Assembly: GCF_001078055.1 (NCBI RefSeq)
Contig: NZ_CP010777.1
Location: forward strand, 124,001 to 188,000
DNA length: 64,000 bases
Origin: Rufibacter radiotolerans
GTDB taxonomy: Bacteria > Bacteroidota > Bacteroidia > Cytophagales > Hymenobacteraceae
Reading direction: 5' to 3'
A program made the position numbers and the translations under genes. Of this stretch, positions 54,401-61,998 are shown piece after piece; position 1 is the first letter of the stretch; each line of letters starts with the position of its first letter. The notes beneath the pieces were generated by a model that was not told the origin of the DNA, searched no databases, and worked only from the letters and a program-made list of their open reading frames with translations.

Positions 54401-54486
54401 CAGGTTTATTTATCCCTGGCCAGTATAGCCTTTACAGCTACCCTACAACCCGTCAATTTACATTTGGCTTAGATCTTAGCTTTTAA
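51430..54486 (+). CDS. SusC-type TonB-dependent receptor, unit 2
   Basis: The 1018-residue receptor has the same plan as unit 1: signal peptide (ending QVWAQ), regulatory-like domain (residues 22-105), NEVVVVGYG box, plug (IRIRGTGSINAGNQPLLVVNN and VLKDAAAASIYGARGSNGVV) and a barrel ending FTFGLDLSF. The first 71 codons and 17 leader bases are nearly identical in DNA to unit 3, while the remainder is only moderately similar. It pairs with the SusD gene 24 bases downstream. Substrate unknown. Confidence 0.95.
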   Translation: MKKALLFSFVLMLALVTQVWAQTRTVTGRVTDASTGEGMPGVTVQLKGTSTAAPTDVNGAYSINVPNAGGTLVFSFLGYSNQEINIGSKSVVDVKLGQNTETINEVVVVGYGTKTREDLSSSVAVVGAKEIESKPVPSVDQLLQGRAAGVQVTAANGKPGANAYIRIRGTGSINAGNQPLLVVNNVQIPDNMRDQFFNSINANDIESISVLKDAAAASIYGARGSNGVVVITTKSGAKSEGTLTYRFQTGVNRKTPDNFDMMNSAQKLQYEYDLGFTNPYINTYFAANRGTYPVGTTITSLTPAQRETVWGVIAAQDHDWQDDILQDGKIQQHELSFGGSTGKTSYYFSLQKFDQEGIVIGNEFNRYSSTLNISTEIKPWLTVGNSLNIGHTKSNETRDRNNVQNPFRAMYVYNPYEPVFNANGTYNPTHQGVNIIQYMQTEPELQKNLTGLNAFNVDVHPIDGLHLTSRIGLTLRDYTRESFSQPGGALDPIVGDPAAPGSKTDNGSKEFYYSWTNQARYDFSLAQDHNIGVMALQEFQKSDFSSYSLQKKGFASADLTTQDNGASNLGNNTTSKSIWTLYSLAGSAEYNFQRRYFLTGSIRRDGSSRFGENNKYGTFWSTSASWLMSQESFLQGYDWLTLLKLRASIGTVGNFSGISNYQSLGLYSFGRYGGALTSFPSQIANPDLTWESKLKRNVGLDMEFFKSRVALSLDYYNEYTDDLLLDQPVSRTTGFASVTRNIGAISNKGLEASLNVDILRTADFTWSFNGNITYNRNRVEELNEGQEEIVDANTGINVYRPGHAYSTFKLVRWAGVDPATGEAQFYNKNGEITKTYLASDAVVLDGKSSNPDYYGGFGTSLKYKGVDLSAQVNYTVGGYTYNGIMATLVSWGPSRAQNLSTDAFNYWRQPGDNTFLPKASASNTTRTTDQYLQDASFLRLRNVTLGYTVPASLINKIKVKSLRVYVQGQNLLTYIPNYFGDPEVGTGSAESGLFIPGQYSLYSYPTTRQFTFGLDLSF

Positions 54487-54510
54487 TTAGAAGAATTAAC
54501 CACCTTGAAA

Positions 54511-55968
54511 ATGAGAAGAAAATATATATTCATGCTGGCGGTAGGGCTTTTGTCCTTTGCCAGTTGCGATAGCGAGTTAGACCAGGAGCCTTTTAATTCC
54601 TTAAGTACGGGGCAGTCCTTCAGAACGCAGGCAGACTTTGAGAATGCGTTGAGAGGTGCTTACGCAGGCTTAAGGGGCGCTACCTATTACGGGGGGCAAG
54701 ATGCGGGTTCTATGATTATCACCCCAGACATTATTTCTGACAATTTAATTATTAATTCACAGGGGAGGCTTTCCCAACAAACGACTTACCAATTAAATTA
54801 TACGTCTAATAGTACCTGGAACATTTGGAATAACGCCTATACGACCATTCTCAGGACTAATTATATTCTGGAGAATATTAATAACCTAACTGACGGGCCT
54901 GCAAAGAATAACATTCGGGCTGAAGCCTTGGCTTTAAGGGCACTTGCTCATTTTGACTTGCTGCGAGTTTATGCGAAACGTTACATTGGTGCGTCAGATG
55001 CAGATTTAGGGGTGCCGTATGTAACCTCAACAGATCCAGCGCAACAGCCTGGCAGAACTCCTTTAAAGCAGGCCTATAGTTTAGTGGAGGCTGACTTCCT
55101 GGCTTCTGAGACGGATATAAATGCTGCTAATGGAGTAGGCCGTTTGAATAAAGCAGCGGTGCAGGGCTTGCTTGGCCGGGTATATTTATACATGGGTGAA
55201 TGGCAAAAGTCAGTAGATAAGTCTACTGCAGCTATCACAAATGTTCCGGCAGCCAATGCCTTAGCCACCAGAGCAGAATTCCCTCTCATCTGGACAGATG
55301 CTACTGAGAAAGATGTTCTTTTCAAAGTGAGAATTCTGGATACAGATGCCACTCCAGCGGTTACGGTAGGTGTAGGTTATCAGCAAACAGTTACCGGAAA
55401 CGTTAGAGCCGAATATAGCCCTACGTGTGAACTGGTAAAGCAATACCAATCTACAGACGTGAGAACCAATACTTATATAGGTGAATCTACTTATGGCGGC
55501 TTAACAGCCAAGTATGTGAAGAAGCATGTTGGTAGAGCTACTGGGGCCTTGAACGTGGTAGACGTAAAGGTTATTAGACTGTCTGAAGTTTATTTAAACA
55601 GGGCTGAAGCACTTTACAATTTAGGAGCAGCAAGACAAGTAGAAGCTCTGGCTGATTTGAATACCATTAGAAGCAGACGGTACGAGCCCTTTGTTCCAGG
55701 TGCTGAAACAGGGCAAGCCTTGCTTGACGCAATTTTAAAGGAAAGAAGATTAGAACTTGCCTTTGAAGGACACCGCTTCTTTGATCTGAAAAGATTAAAT
55801 CAGCCTATTGTACGGTCTGCCACTGAAGGGGATGCAGCCAACTGTGGAGGTGTGCCAGCCCCGGCAAATGCCAGGCTGCTTGACGCCGGAAACTTCAGAT
55901 TCCAGTTGCCTATCCCACAAGCAGAAATAGATGCTAATAAAAACATCATTCAAAACCCAGGATATTAA
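54511..55968 (+). CDS. SusD-type lipoprotein, unit 2
   Basis: The 485-residue lipoprotein (lipobox in LLSFASCDSE) has a SusD core with ALALRALAHFDLLRVYAKR and the C-terminal signatures RLSEVYLNRAEALYNLG, KERRLELAFEGHRFFDLKRL and FQLPIPQAEIDAN. It would be the lid and binder for the unit 2 SusC. The ATG at 54511 is used rather than a TTG two codons before. Its TAA stop is the first three bases of the terminator's left arm. Confidence 0.95.
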   Translation: MRRKYIFMLAVGLLSFASCDSELDQEPFNSLSTGQSFRTQADFENALRGAYAGLRGATYYGGQDAGSMIITPDIISDNLIINSQGRLSQQTTYQLNYTSNSTWNIWNNAYTTILRTNYILENINNLTDGPAKNNIRAEALALRALAHFDLLRVYAKRYIGASDADLGVPYVTSTDPAQQPGRTPLKQAYSLVEADFLASETDINAANGVGRLNKAAVQGLLGRVYLYMGEWQKSVDKSTAAITNVPAANALATRAEFPLIWTDATEKDVLFKVRILDTDATPAVTVGVGYQQTVTGNVRAEYSPTCELVKQYQSTDVRTNTYIGESTYGGLTAKYVKKHVGRATGALNVVDVKVIRLSEVYLNRAEALYNLGAARQVEALADLNTIRSRRYEPFVPGAETGQALLDAILKERRLELAFEGHRFFDLKRLNQPIVRSATEGDAANCGGVPAPANARLLDAGNFRFQLPIPQAEIDANKNIIQNPGY

Positions 55969-56014
55969 TTACAAAAAAAGGGAGCAGTATTACTGCTCCC
56001 TTTTTTTGTAATTA
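55966..56014. terminator. Terminator with 24-bp perfect arms overlapping a stop codon
   Basis: Arms 55966-55989 and 55991-56014 are exact complements around one base (core AAAAGGGAGCAGTA). The left arm starts with the TAA stop of the SusD gene. Confidence 0.93.
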
Positions 56015-56507
56015 GATAAATATTTCTTCTATAGAATATTTAGCCACCAAAGATTATAAGAAAAGCTTTCTGTTTATTTAATATAAATATTCTGCAGTTA
56101 ACAGAGAATTATTAAGTTTTTACTCTTTGATTAATAACGTATAGGTTGATTAATAGAAAGTATTCTGTCAAATAAATGGACATGTATTAAAGTAGCATTT
56201 TGGTGAGGAATTCACTGCAAATGCATAAAAATAGCTTTCTTTATAGGAGAAGGCTTTTTTTATGCTTCATTAGTATAGTGCAATGTTCATGTTAAAACAC
56301 AATTAACGAAACCGGAATGGTGATTTTAAAAATTTGGATAAGGCTCTGAATGGGTAGCTCAGTATTTCATGTAGGATATAGTCTGCAGTTAGGATTATAG
56401 ATATTAAATAAAAAAGGCTTTCTCTGTTAATTATTTGTTAATGTCTTTCTAATGCCTAAATTTGGTTATCAAGAAAAATCATTTCTACAAACAAACAACC
56501 AAACCAC
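55969..56507. other. Gap between SusC/SusD units 2 and 3
   Basis: After the terminator, about 400 AT-rich bases hold no recognisable gene. An imperfect terminator-like hairpin (GCATAAAAATAGC at 56223-56235 with GGCTTTTTTTATGC at 56252-56265) stands alone and may be the remains of a lost gene. The unit 3 promoter lies at the right end. Confidence 0.5.
56434..56464 (+). promoter_or_regulatory. Promoter of SusC/SusD unit 3
   Basis: TTTG (56434-56437), 19 bases, and a perfect TAAATTTG (56457-56464). The sequence after it (GGTTATCAAGAAAAAT) is shared with unit 4. Confidence 0.85.
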
Positions 56508-59500
56508 ATGAAGAAAGCTTTACTTTTCAGCTTCGTTCTGATGCTGGCACTTGTTACGCAAGTGTGGGCGCAGACACGGACTGTAACAGGACGAGTGACG
56601 GATGCATCAACCGGCGAGGGAATGCCCGGGGTGACAGTCCAGCTCAAAGGAACCACCACTGCCGCTCCAACGGATGTAAACGGTGCCTATTCGATCAATG
56701 TCCCCAGCGCGGGCGGAACTCTGGTATTTTCCTTTATTGGCTATACTAACCAGGAAGTGGCTATCGGTAGCCAGTCAACCGTTAATGTGCGCTTAGCCAC
56801 AGATGCCCGTCAGCTTTCTGAGGTGGTAGTAACTGGTTACGGTGCTGTGCAGGACAAACGTGAAATCACAGGTGCAATTGCTACTGTAAAAGGTTCTGAA
56901 ATTGAGAACCTGCCTATGCAGACGTTTGATAAAGCATTGCAAGGTCGCGCTGCAGGTGTGCAAGTAGTTTCTAATGGTGGTCAGCCAGGTGGTGGTATCA
57001 CTGTAAACATTAGAGGTACAGCTACTATTAATGGTACAACTCAGCCACTTTATATCATTGACGGCGTTCAGGTGAGCCCCGGTGGATTGTCTGGACAGAC
57101 ATCTGCTAACGTTCTTTCCTCTATCAACCCATCTGATATTGAGTCTATTGAAATCTTAAAAGATGCTGCTGCAGCTTCTATTTATGGTGCACAAGCCGGT
57201 AACGGGGTAGTAATTGTTACTACCAAGCGTGGTAAGGCAGGTGCTACCCAAGTAAAGGTGTCTGCTCAATTTGGTGTTTCAGAAGCCTATAACCCTTATG
57301 AAATCCTGAATGCTGAAGAGTGGTTTGGTCTTCGGGCAGAAGCACTGGGCAATCAGTACCAAAGAACAGGAACAGCTGGCGGTTATGCTGCTGGTGTAGC
57401 TAGAGCTGGTGCTCTTTATTATCCAAATGGTGTGCCTGCAGCCGGACAGTTCCCTTCTTATAACTGGGTGGAAGCAATCCAACAAAAAGGAAAAGTTCAG
57501 GAATATGGCCTGCAATTGAATGGTGGAGATGAAAGAACCAGATTCTTTGTATCTGGGTCTTTCAACAATACAGAAGGAACTGTGCTTAATTCATCCTTCA
57601 AAAGAGGTACGGTTAGAGCCAACTTAGATCATAAGCTTAATAACAAGTTCTCTATTGAGTCTACCATTGGTTTAACAGCTTCTCAAGCTCTAGGGCCATC
57701 TACCAACGCTGGTTTCTTCTCTAATGGAGCCTTTACTGGTGGTTTGTTTACGGCACCTATCAACCCTATCTATAAAGAAGACGGTACTTTTAACACTTCT
57801 TTAGTGGGTACTTCTTTGAACATTGTACAAAACATTGTGCGTGAAGACCGTCAAGGTGACATTGTGCAGACCGTGAGTAACATGGCCTTCAATTATGACA
57901 TCATTCCTGGTCTGCGCGCAAGATTACTTGCCGGTATTGACTTCTCTGATGTGAAAGACCGCAACTATCGTCCAGGTGACATTCCAGTAGGAGCAAGTGT
58001 GGGCGGAAGTGCCTTGGAAACTGACAGAAGAAATACTAACTGGACAGGCCAGGCTACCTTGAACTATAACAAACGTATTGCTGAAGTTCACAATGTGGGT
58101 GCATTAGTAGGTTTTGAGTACAGAAGTGTAGATCAAACCACTATCAGCGCCGGCGGACAAGGTTTTGCGAGCCCCTTGCTTAAGTTAGTAGGTAGCGCTG
58201 CTACCCCAACTACTGCCTCTTCTTCTTTTGGTGGTTATAAGCAAGCTGGTTTCTTTGGAAACTTTAAGTATGACTACAAAACAAAATACTTGGCCAGCGT
58301 TACTTTGCGCTATGATGGGTCTTCAAGATTTGGTTCTGATAACAAATATGGCTTGTTCTATGGTTTGTCAGGAGGATGGAGAGTTACTGGTGAAGAGTTC
58401 ATGCAAAATGTGACCTTCTTGAACGATTTGAAATTGAGAGCTAGTTATGGTGTGGTTGGTGTGCAGCCTACCTCTGACTTTGGCGCGCTTGGTCTGTTTG
58501 GTGGTGGAGGGCAATATGCCAATGACCCAGGCTTGAGACCAACTCAATTAGAGAACCCTAACTTGAAATGGGAACAGTCTGCTCAAATCAACTTAGGCCT
58601 TGACTTCTCTATGTTCCGTAACAGACTCTCTGGTGCCGTTGATGTGTTCCGTAAAAAGAATACCGACCTGATTTTGGGCAGACAGTTACCTACAGATTCA
58701 GGGTTCGGTACCATTCTTGAGAACGCAGGTTCAGCACAATCTGAAGGTATTGAGCTTCAACTAAACACCGTCAACATTGATAAAGGTGGCTTTAGATGGG
58801 GTACTAGCTTCAACATCAGTATGCAGAGAACAGAGCTTCTTGCATTGAATGAAGGAAGAACTATCTTGAACAATAACCAATATGAGGTAGGTAGAGCACT
58901 AAACCTGATTTACACCTACCAGTGGGCCGGAGTAAACCCTGCAGACGGAAGACCAATGTGGTATGACAAAAACGGGAACATCACTTATTCCCCTAAAACT
59001 GCTGATTTAAGAGTAGTTGGAGATCAAAACCCTGCTTTCTATGGTGGTTTCTCAAATAACTTCTCTTTCAAAGGTTTGACCTTGGATATGTTGTTCCAGT
59101 ACCAATATGGCAACGAGTCTTATCTACAAGCAGGTCAAGTTCTTGAGTGGGCTGGATCTGGAACAGATAACCAGGTTAGATCACAGTTACAGAGATGGAC
59201 TACTCCTGGTCAGGTAACAAGCGTTCCCCGTCCTTATGAAGGTGGTTCAGAGCCAGGTGGATATGACCACACTAACTTGTCTTCAAGATTTGTGGAAACT
59301 GCCTCTTATGTACGTTTAAAGCAAGTTTCTTTGAACTACAAATTGCCTACCAGCTTAACAGAGAATGTGAAAGTGCGTGGCGCAAGTGTTTTTGTTCAGG
59401 CGCTTAACCTGGCCACATTCACTAATTACAGAGGGGATGATCCAGAAAATGCTGGAAACAACCTGAATGCATATCCAAACCCAAGAACTATCACGGGTGG

Positions 59501-59519
59501 TATTACATTGGATTTTTAA
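56508..59519 (+). CDS. SusC-type TonB-dependent receptor, unit 3
   Basis: The 1003-residue receptor carries a signal peptide (ending QVWAQ), regulatory-like domain, SEVVVTGYG box, plug (VNIRGTATINGTTQPLYIIDG and ILKDAAAASIYGAQAGNGVV) and a barrel ending ITGGITLDF. Its 5' end matches unit 2 in about 226 of 230 bases and then diverges sharply; from about residue 72 to 100 it is closest to unit 4. This mosaic pattern suggests gene conversion. The SusD partner begins 13 bases after the stop. Confidence 0.95.
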   Translation: MKKALLFSFVLMLALVTQVWAQTRTVTGRVTDASTGEGMPGVTVQLKGTTTAAPTDVNGAYSINVPSAGGTLVFSFIGYTNQEVAIGSQSTVNVRLATDARQLSEVVVTGYGAVQDKREITGAIATVKGSEIENLPMQTFDKALQGRAAGVQVVSNGGQPGGGITVNIRGTATINGTTQPLYIIDGVQVSPGGLSGQTSANVLSSINPSDIESIEILKDAAAASIYGAQAGNGVVIVTTKRGKAGATQVKVSAQFGVSEAYNPYEILNAEEWFGLRAEALGNQYQRTGTAGGYAAGVARAGALYYPNGVPAAGQFPSYNWVEAIQQKGKVQEYGLQLNGGDERTRFFVSGSFNNTEGTVLNSSFKRGTVRANLDHKLNNKFSIESTIGLTASQALGPSTNAGFFSNGAFTGGLFTAPINPIYKEDGTFNTSLVGTSLNIVQNIVREDRQGDIVQTVSNMAFNYDIIPGLRARLLAGIDFSDVKDRNYRPGDIPVGASVGGSALETDRRNTNWTGQATLNYNKRIAEVHNVGALVGFEYRSVDQTTISAGGQGFASPLLKLVGSAATPTTASSSFGGYKQAGFFGNFKYDYKTKYLASVTLRYDGSSRFGSDNKYGLFYGLSGGWRVTGEEFMQNVTFLNDLKLRASYGVVGVQPTSDFGALGLFGGGGQYANDPGLRPTQLENPNLKWEQSAQINLGLDFSMFRNRLSGAVDVFRKKNTDLILGRQLPTDSGFGTILENAGSAQSEGIELQLNTVNIDKGGFRWGTSFNISMQRTELLALNEGRTILNNNQYEVGRALNLIYTYQWAGVNPADGRPMWYDKNGNITYSPKTADLRVVGDQNPAFYGGFSNNFSFKGLTLDMLFQYQYGNESYLQAGQVLEWAGSGTDNQVRSQLQRWTTPGQVTSVPRPYEGGSEPGGYDHTNLSSRFVETASYVRLKQVSLNYKLPTSLTENVKVRGASVFVQALNLATFTNYRGDDPENAGNNLNAYPNPRTITGGITLDF

Positions 59520-59532
59520 TTAAGACTTTATC

Positions 59533-61038
59533 ATGAAGAAGAAAATAATAGCACTTTCCATATTTGCGGGACTTTCTCTGCAAGCATGTGAAGATTTAGT
59601 GGTGGTAGAACCAAAGACTTCTTTAGCTGCTGGAACTGCCTTGTCCACTATTGGGAGTTATAAAGCCGTGCTAACCTCTGCCTATGACAGAATCCAGTCC
59701 TTTAACTACTGGGGCAGGGATATGGCTTTGCTAGGTGATGCATTAGCTGATAACATCTACACTGAAACCTCACAGGCTTCTGGTCGCTACACGGGTGCGA
59801 ACCGTAACACCAGAGGTTCGCACTATAATATTTATGGAACAGCGTATGGTACCATTAATGATCTGAATACCATCATCGCTAATATTGACAAGCTGACGGT
59901 TGCCTCTAGTGAAGAAACTACAAAGGCCCAGATAAAAGCTCAGGCTTTGGCGTTGAGAGCAATGGTTTATTTTGATCTAGCCCGTATTTATGGGTATGAG
60001 CCAAATAAAATCCCTACCTCAGGCCAAGGTGCTGGCTTTAATAAAAGCGTAGTTCTAAGATTAGTGCCTACCGCTACTCCGCAGGAGGCCAGCTTACAAG
60101 AGCGTGCTACCGTTACAGAGGTGTATACCCAAATTGAGACTGACTTAAAAGCTGCTATTCCAGTATTAGACGCTGCAGCAAGTACTGCCGCCAGATACAA
60201 GATGAATAAAGGTGCGGCTTATGCTCTATTAGGTAAGGTATACCTGTATTGGGAAAAGTATGCTGATGCTGAAGCTCAGTTTAAACTGGCATTAAGCAAC
60301 ACAAACGCTACGCTTTCTTCAAATATCGTATCCGCCTTTAACACAGTTCCTAATCCAGAATCATTGTTTGAACTACAATTTGTTCAATCAACTGAGATGG
60401 CGGGTGTGCTTGGGGTAAATGACTCTCCATATTCTTACACTACGCCAAACGGAATAAACGCTCCTTTATCTGGAAGCGCGAACGTAGCGACCTACGGTGG
60501 GCAGCTTCCGTCTGTAGAGTTATTGGCTTTGTTTGGATTAGATGCTACTCTTTCTAACCAGGCAACAGTAACAGATGTAAGAAAGAGTTTCTTCTATAGA
60601 AGTGGTTCTACTACTTCTGGTACAGTTCAATATACTTGGGCAAGAAAGTACAATGCAGCTAATGGCGCCTACACTGATAATATCAAAATTATCAGATATG
60701 CAGATGTGCTCTTAATGCAGGCAGAGGCTCAGGTAATGCAAGATAAACTGGCAGAAGCAATAGTTTTACTTAACACTTTGAAAACCAGCAGAAACTCAGC
60801 TGCGGTAATACCGGCAACAAAAGCTGAACTGTTCCAATACATCAAGGATGAGAGAAGACGTGAATTATTCTACGAAGGCCACAGATGGTTTGACTTGAAG
60901 CGTTGGGGAGAAGGAATTTCCAAGCCGGCATTAACGGCAGTAGGTACTATTCCTAGTACAGATTATAGACTCTTGGCTGCCATTCCAACAGCAGAGGTAA
61001 CCCTTAATCCTAAACTTCCTCAAAACCCAGGGTATTAA
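59533..61038 (+). CDS. SusD-type lipoprotein, unit 3
   Basis: The 501-residue lipoprotein (lipobox in GLSLQACEDL) has SusD features: QALALRAMVYFDLARIYGYE, a TPR-like AYALLGKVYLYWEKYADAEAQF helix pair, RYADVLLMQAEAQVM and DERRRELFYEGHRWFDLKRW. It ends LLAAIPTAEVTLNPKLPQNPGY, split here as LLAAIPTAEV and LNPKLPQNPGY. A small lipoprotein gene follows 13 bases downstream and is probably co-transcribed. Confidence 0.95.
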   Translation: MKKKIIALSIFAGLSLQACEDLVVVEPKTSLAAGTALSTIGSYKAVLTSAYDRIQSFNYWGRDMALLGDALADNIYTETSQASGRYTGANRNTRGSHYNIYGTAYGTINDLNTIIANIDKLTVASSEETTKAQIKAQALALRAMVYFDLARIYGYEPNKIPTSGQGAGFNKSVVLRLVPTATPQEASLQERATVTEVYTQIETDLKAAIPVLDAAASTAARYKMNKGAAYALLGKVYLYWEKYADAEAQFKLALSNTNATLSSNIVSAFNTVPNPESLFELQFVQSTEMAGVLGVNDSPYSYTTPNGINAPLSGSANVATYGGQLPSVELLALFGLDATLSNQATVTDVRKSFFYRSGSTTSGTVQYTWARKYNAANGAYTDNIKIIRYADVLLMQAEAQVMQDKLAEAIVLLNTLKTSRNSAAVIPATKAELFQYIKDERRRELFYEGHRWFDLKRWGEGISKPALTAVGTIPSTDYRLLAAIPTAEVTLNPKLPQNPGY

Positions 61039-61051
61039 TTCAATAGAAATA

Positions 61052-61627
61052 ATGATGAAAAAGATATTAAACTACGCCTTCTTATTATTGGCAGGCACTT
61101 TTCTGTTGGCAAGCTGCCTTCCAGAGGAGAATGAAGAAGCACTGAAGTACCAAGGATCTACCTATGTGGAGTTTAAAAACCAGACTCTGGGGATTCTTGC
61201 TTCTACGCTTAGAGCAAGGGGTGTTGTGACTTCCACTGCACAGACTGACTCTTCCAGAGTAATTGCGGCCAAACAGTATAGCACAACTTCTGGTACCACC
61301 ACTACCACCACTGCCGCACGTACGGTAGATAGCGTTTTGGTGCAGTTGGTAGGGCCTCACAGAAGTACTCCTACAGAAGTGACTTTTGAGGTTATAGCTG
61401 GTAGCACTGCTGTGCAGGGAACAGATTTTACTTTAGATGCTGCTAATACGGGCAATAAAGTTGTTATTCCTGCTAACTCTTCCTTTGGCTATATTCTCCT
61501 TAAACCAATTGTTGGGGGAAGCGCCGCTGGAACAACCAAACGGGTAGGCTTTAAACTCCTTGATGCCGGTGAGGTGAAAGCATCTCCAAACTATGACACG
61601 TTTTACGTTTCCATTTTCCAACCATAG
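61052..61627 (+). CDS. SusCD-associated small lipoprotein (DUF4843/DUF1735-like)
   Basis: The 191-residue lipoprotein (lipobox in GTFLLASCLP) has a Thr/Ser-rich stretch (about 70-88) and a C-terminal beta-sandwich-like domain of about 90 residues (VDSVLVQLVGPHRSTPTEV through VGFKLLDAGEVKASPNYDTF) that resembles the Calx-beta/DUF1735/DUF4843-type domains found in lipoproteins after SusD genes. Such proteins are usually surface-exposed accessory binders. It is the last gene of unit 3. The family assignment is tentative. Confidence 0.7.
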   Translation: MMKKILNYAFLLLAGTFLLASCLPEENEEALKYQGSTYVEFKNQTLGILASTLRARGVVTSTAQTDSSRVIAAKQYSTTSGTTTTTTAARTVDSVLVQLVGPHRSTPTEVTFEVIAGSTAVQGTDFTLDAANTGNKVVIPANSSFGYILLKPIVGGSAAGTTKRVGFKLLDAGEVKASPNYDTFYVSIFQP

Positions 61628-61631
61628 CAGA

Positions 61632-61696
61632 TAAAATTGCTTGTAAATAAAAAAGCCACCCTTAATGGGTGGCTTTTTTATTTACAAGCAATTTTA
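61632..61696. terminator. Terminator with 30-bp perfect arms
   Basis: Arms 61632-61661 and 61667-61696 are exact complements around a 5-base loop (core AAAAAAGCCACCC). The outer part TAAAATTGCTTGTAAAT lies beyond the A/T tracts. Confidence 0.93.
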
Positions 61697-61923
61697 CAAG
61701 TGGCTGATCCTTCGGTTGTAGCTGGCCTTTACCTTTGGCAAGATGTAGAGAAGAACTTTATAAATACCCAACTGCTGTTAATGAACCGCGGTTTGAATGT
61801 TTATTAAACTTTAAAATCGCCTGTAGTTACTACATGAAGATTGGTGCAAAGGCGCGCGACGCCTGCCTTATACGTATCTAAATTTTTTTTGGCTGAAATA
61901 TTTAAGTCTTTCTAATTTATAAG

Positions 61924-61954
61924 TTTGTTAATGTCCTGTTGTTGAGTAATTTTG
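61924..61954 (+). promoter_or_regulatory. Promoter of SusC unit 4
   Basis: TTTG (61924-61927), 19 bases, and a perfect TAATTTTG (61947-61954). TTTGTTAATGTC and GGTTATCAAGAAAAAT match unit 3. Confidence 0.85.
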
Positions 61955-61998
61955 GTTATCAAGAAAAATTATCTCTACAAACAAACCACAAAAACCAC

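Larger units (their letters stand above)
61628..61998. other. Gap between SusC/SusD units 3 and 4
   Basis: It holds the 30-bp-arm terminator (61632-61696) and the unit 4 promoter (61924-61954). The 225 bases between them contain an isolated TACCTTTG (61730-61737) with no partner or gene. Confidence 0.6.

Noticed and set aside
61730..61737. TACCTTTG box as a promoter
   Set aside because: No TTTG lies at the required distance and no gene follows for 260 bases.
46221..61954. Invertible (phase-variable) promoters for the SusC genes
   Set aside because: All promoters point the same way, no inverted repeats flank them and no invertase or tyrosine recombinase gene is present.
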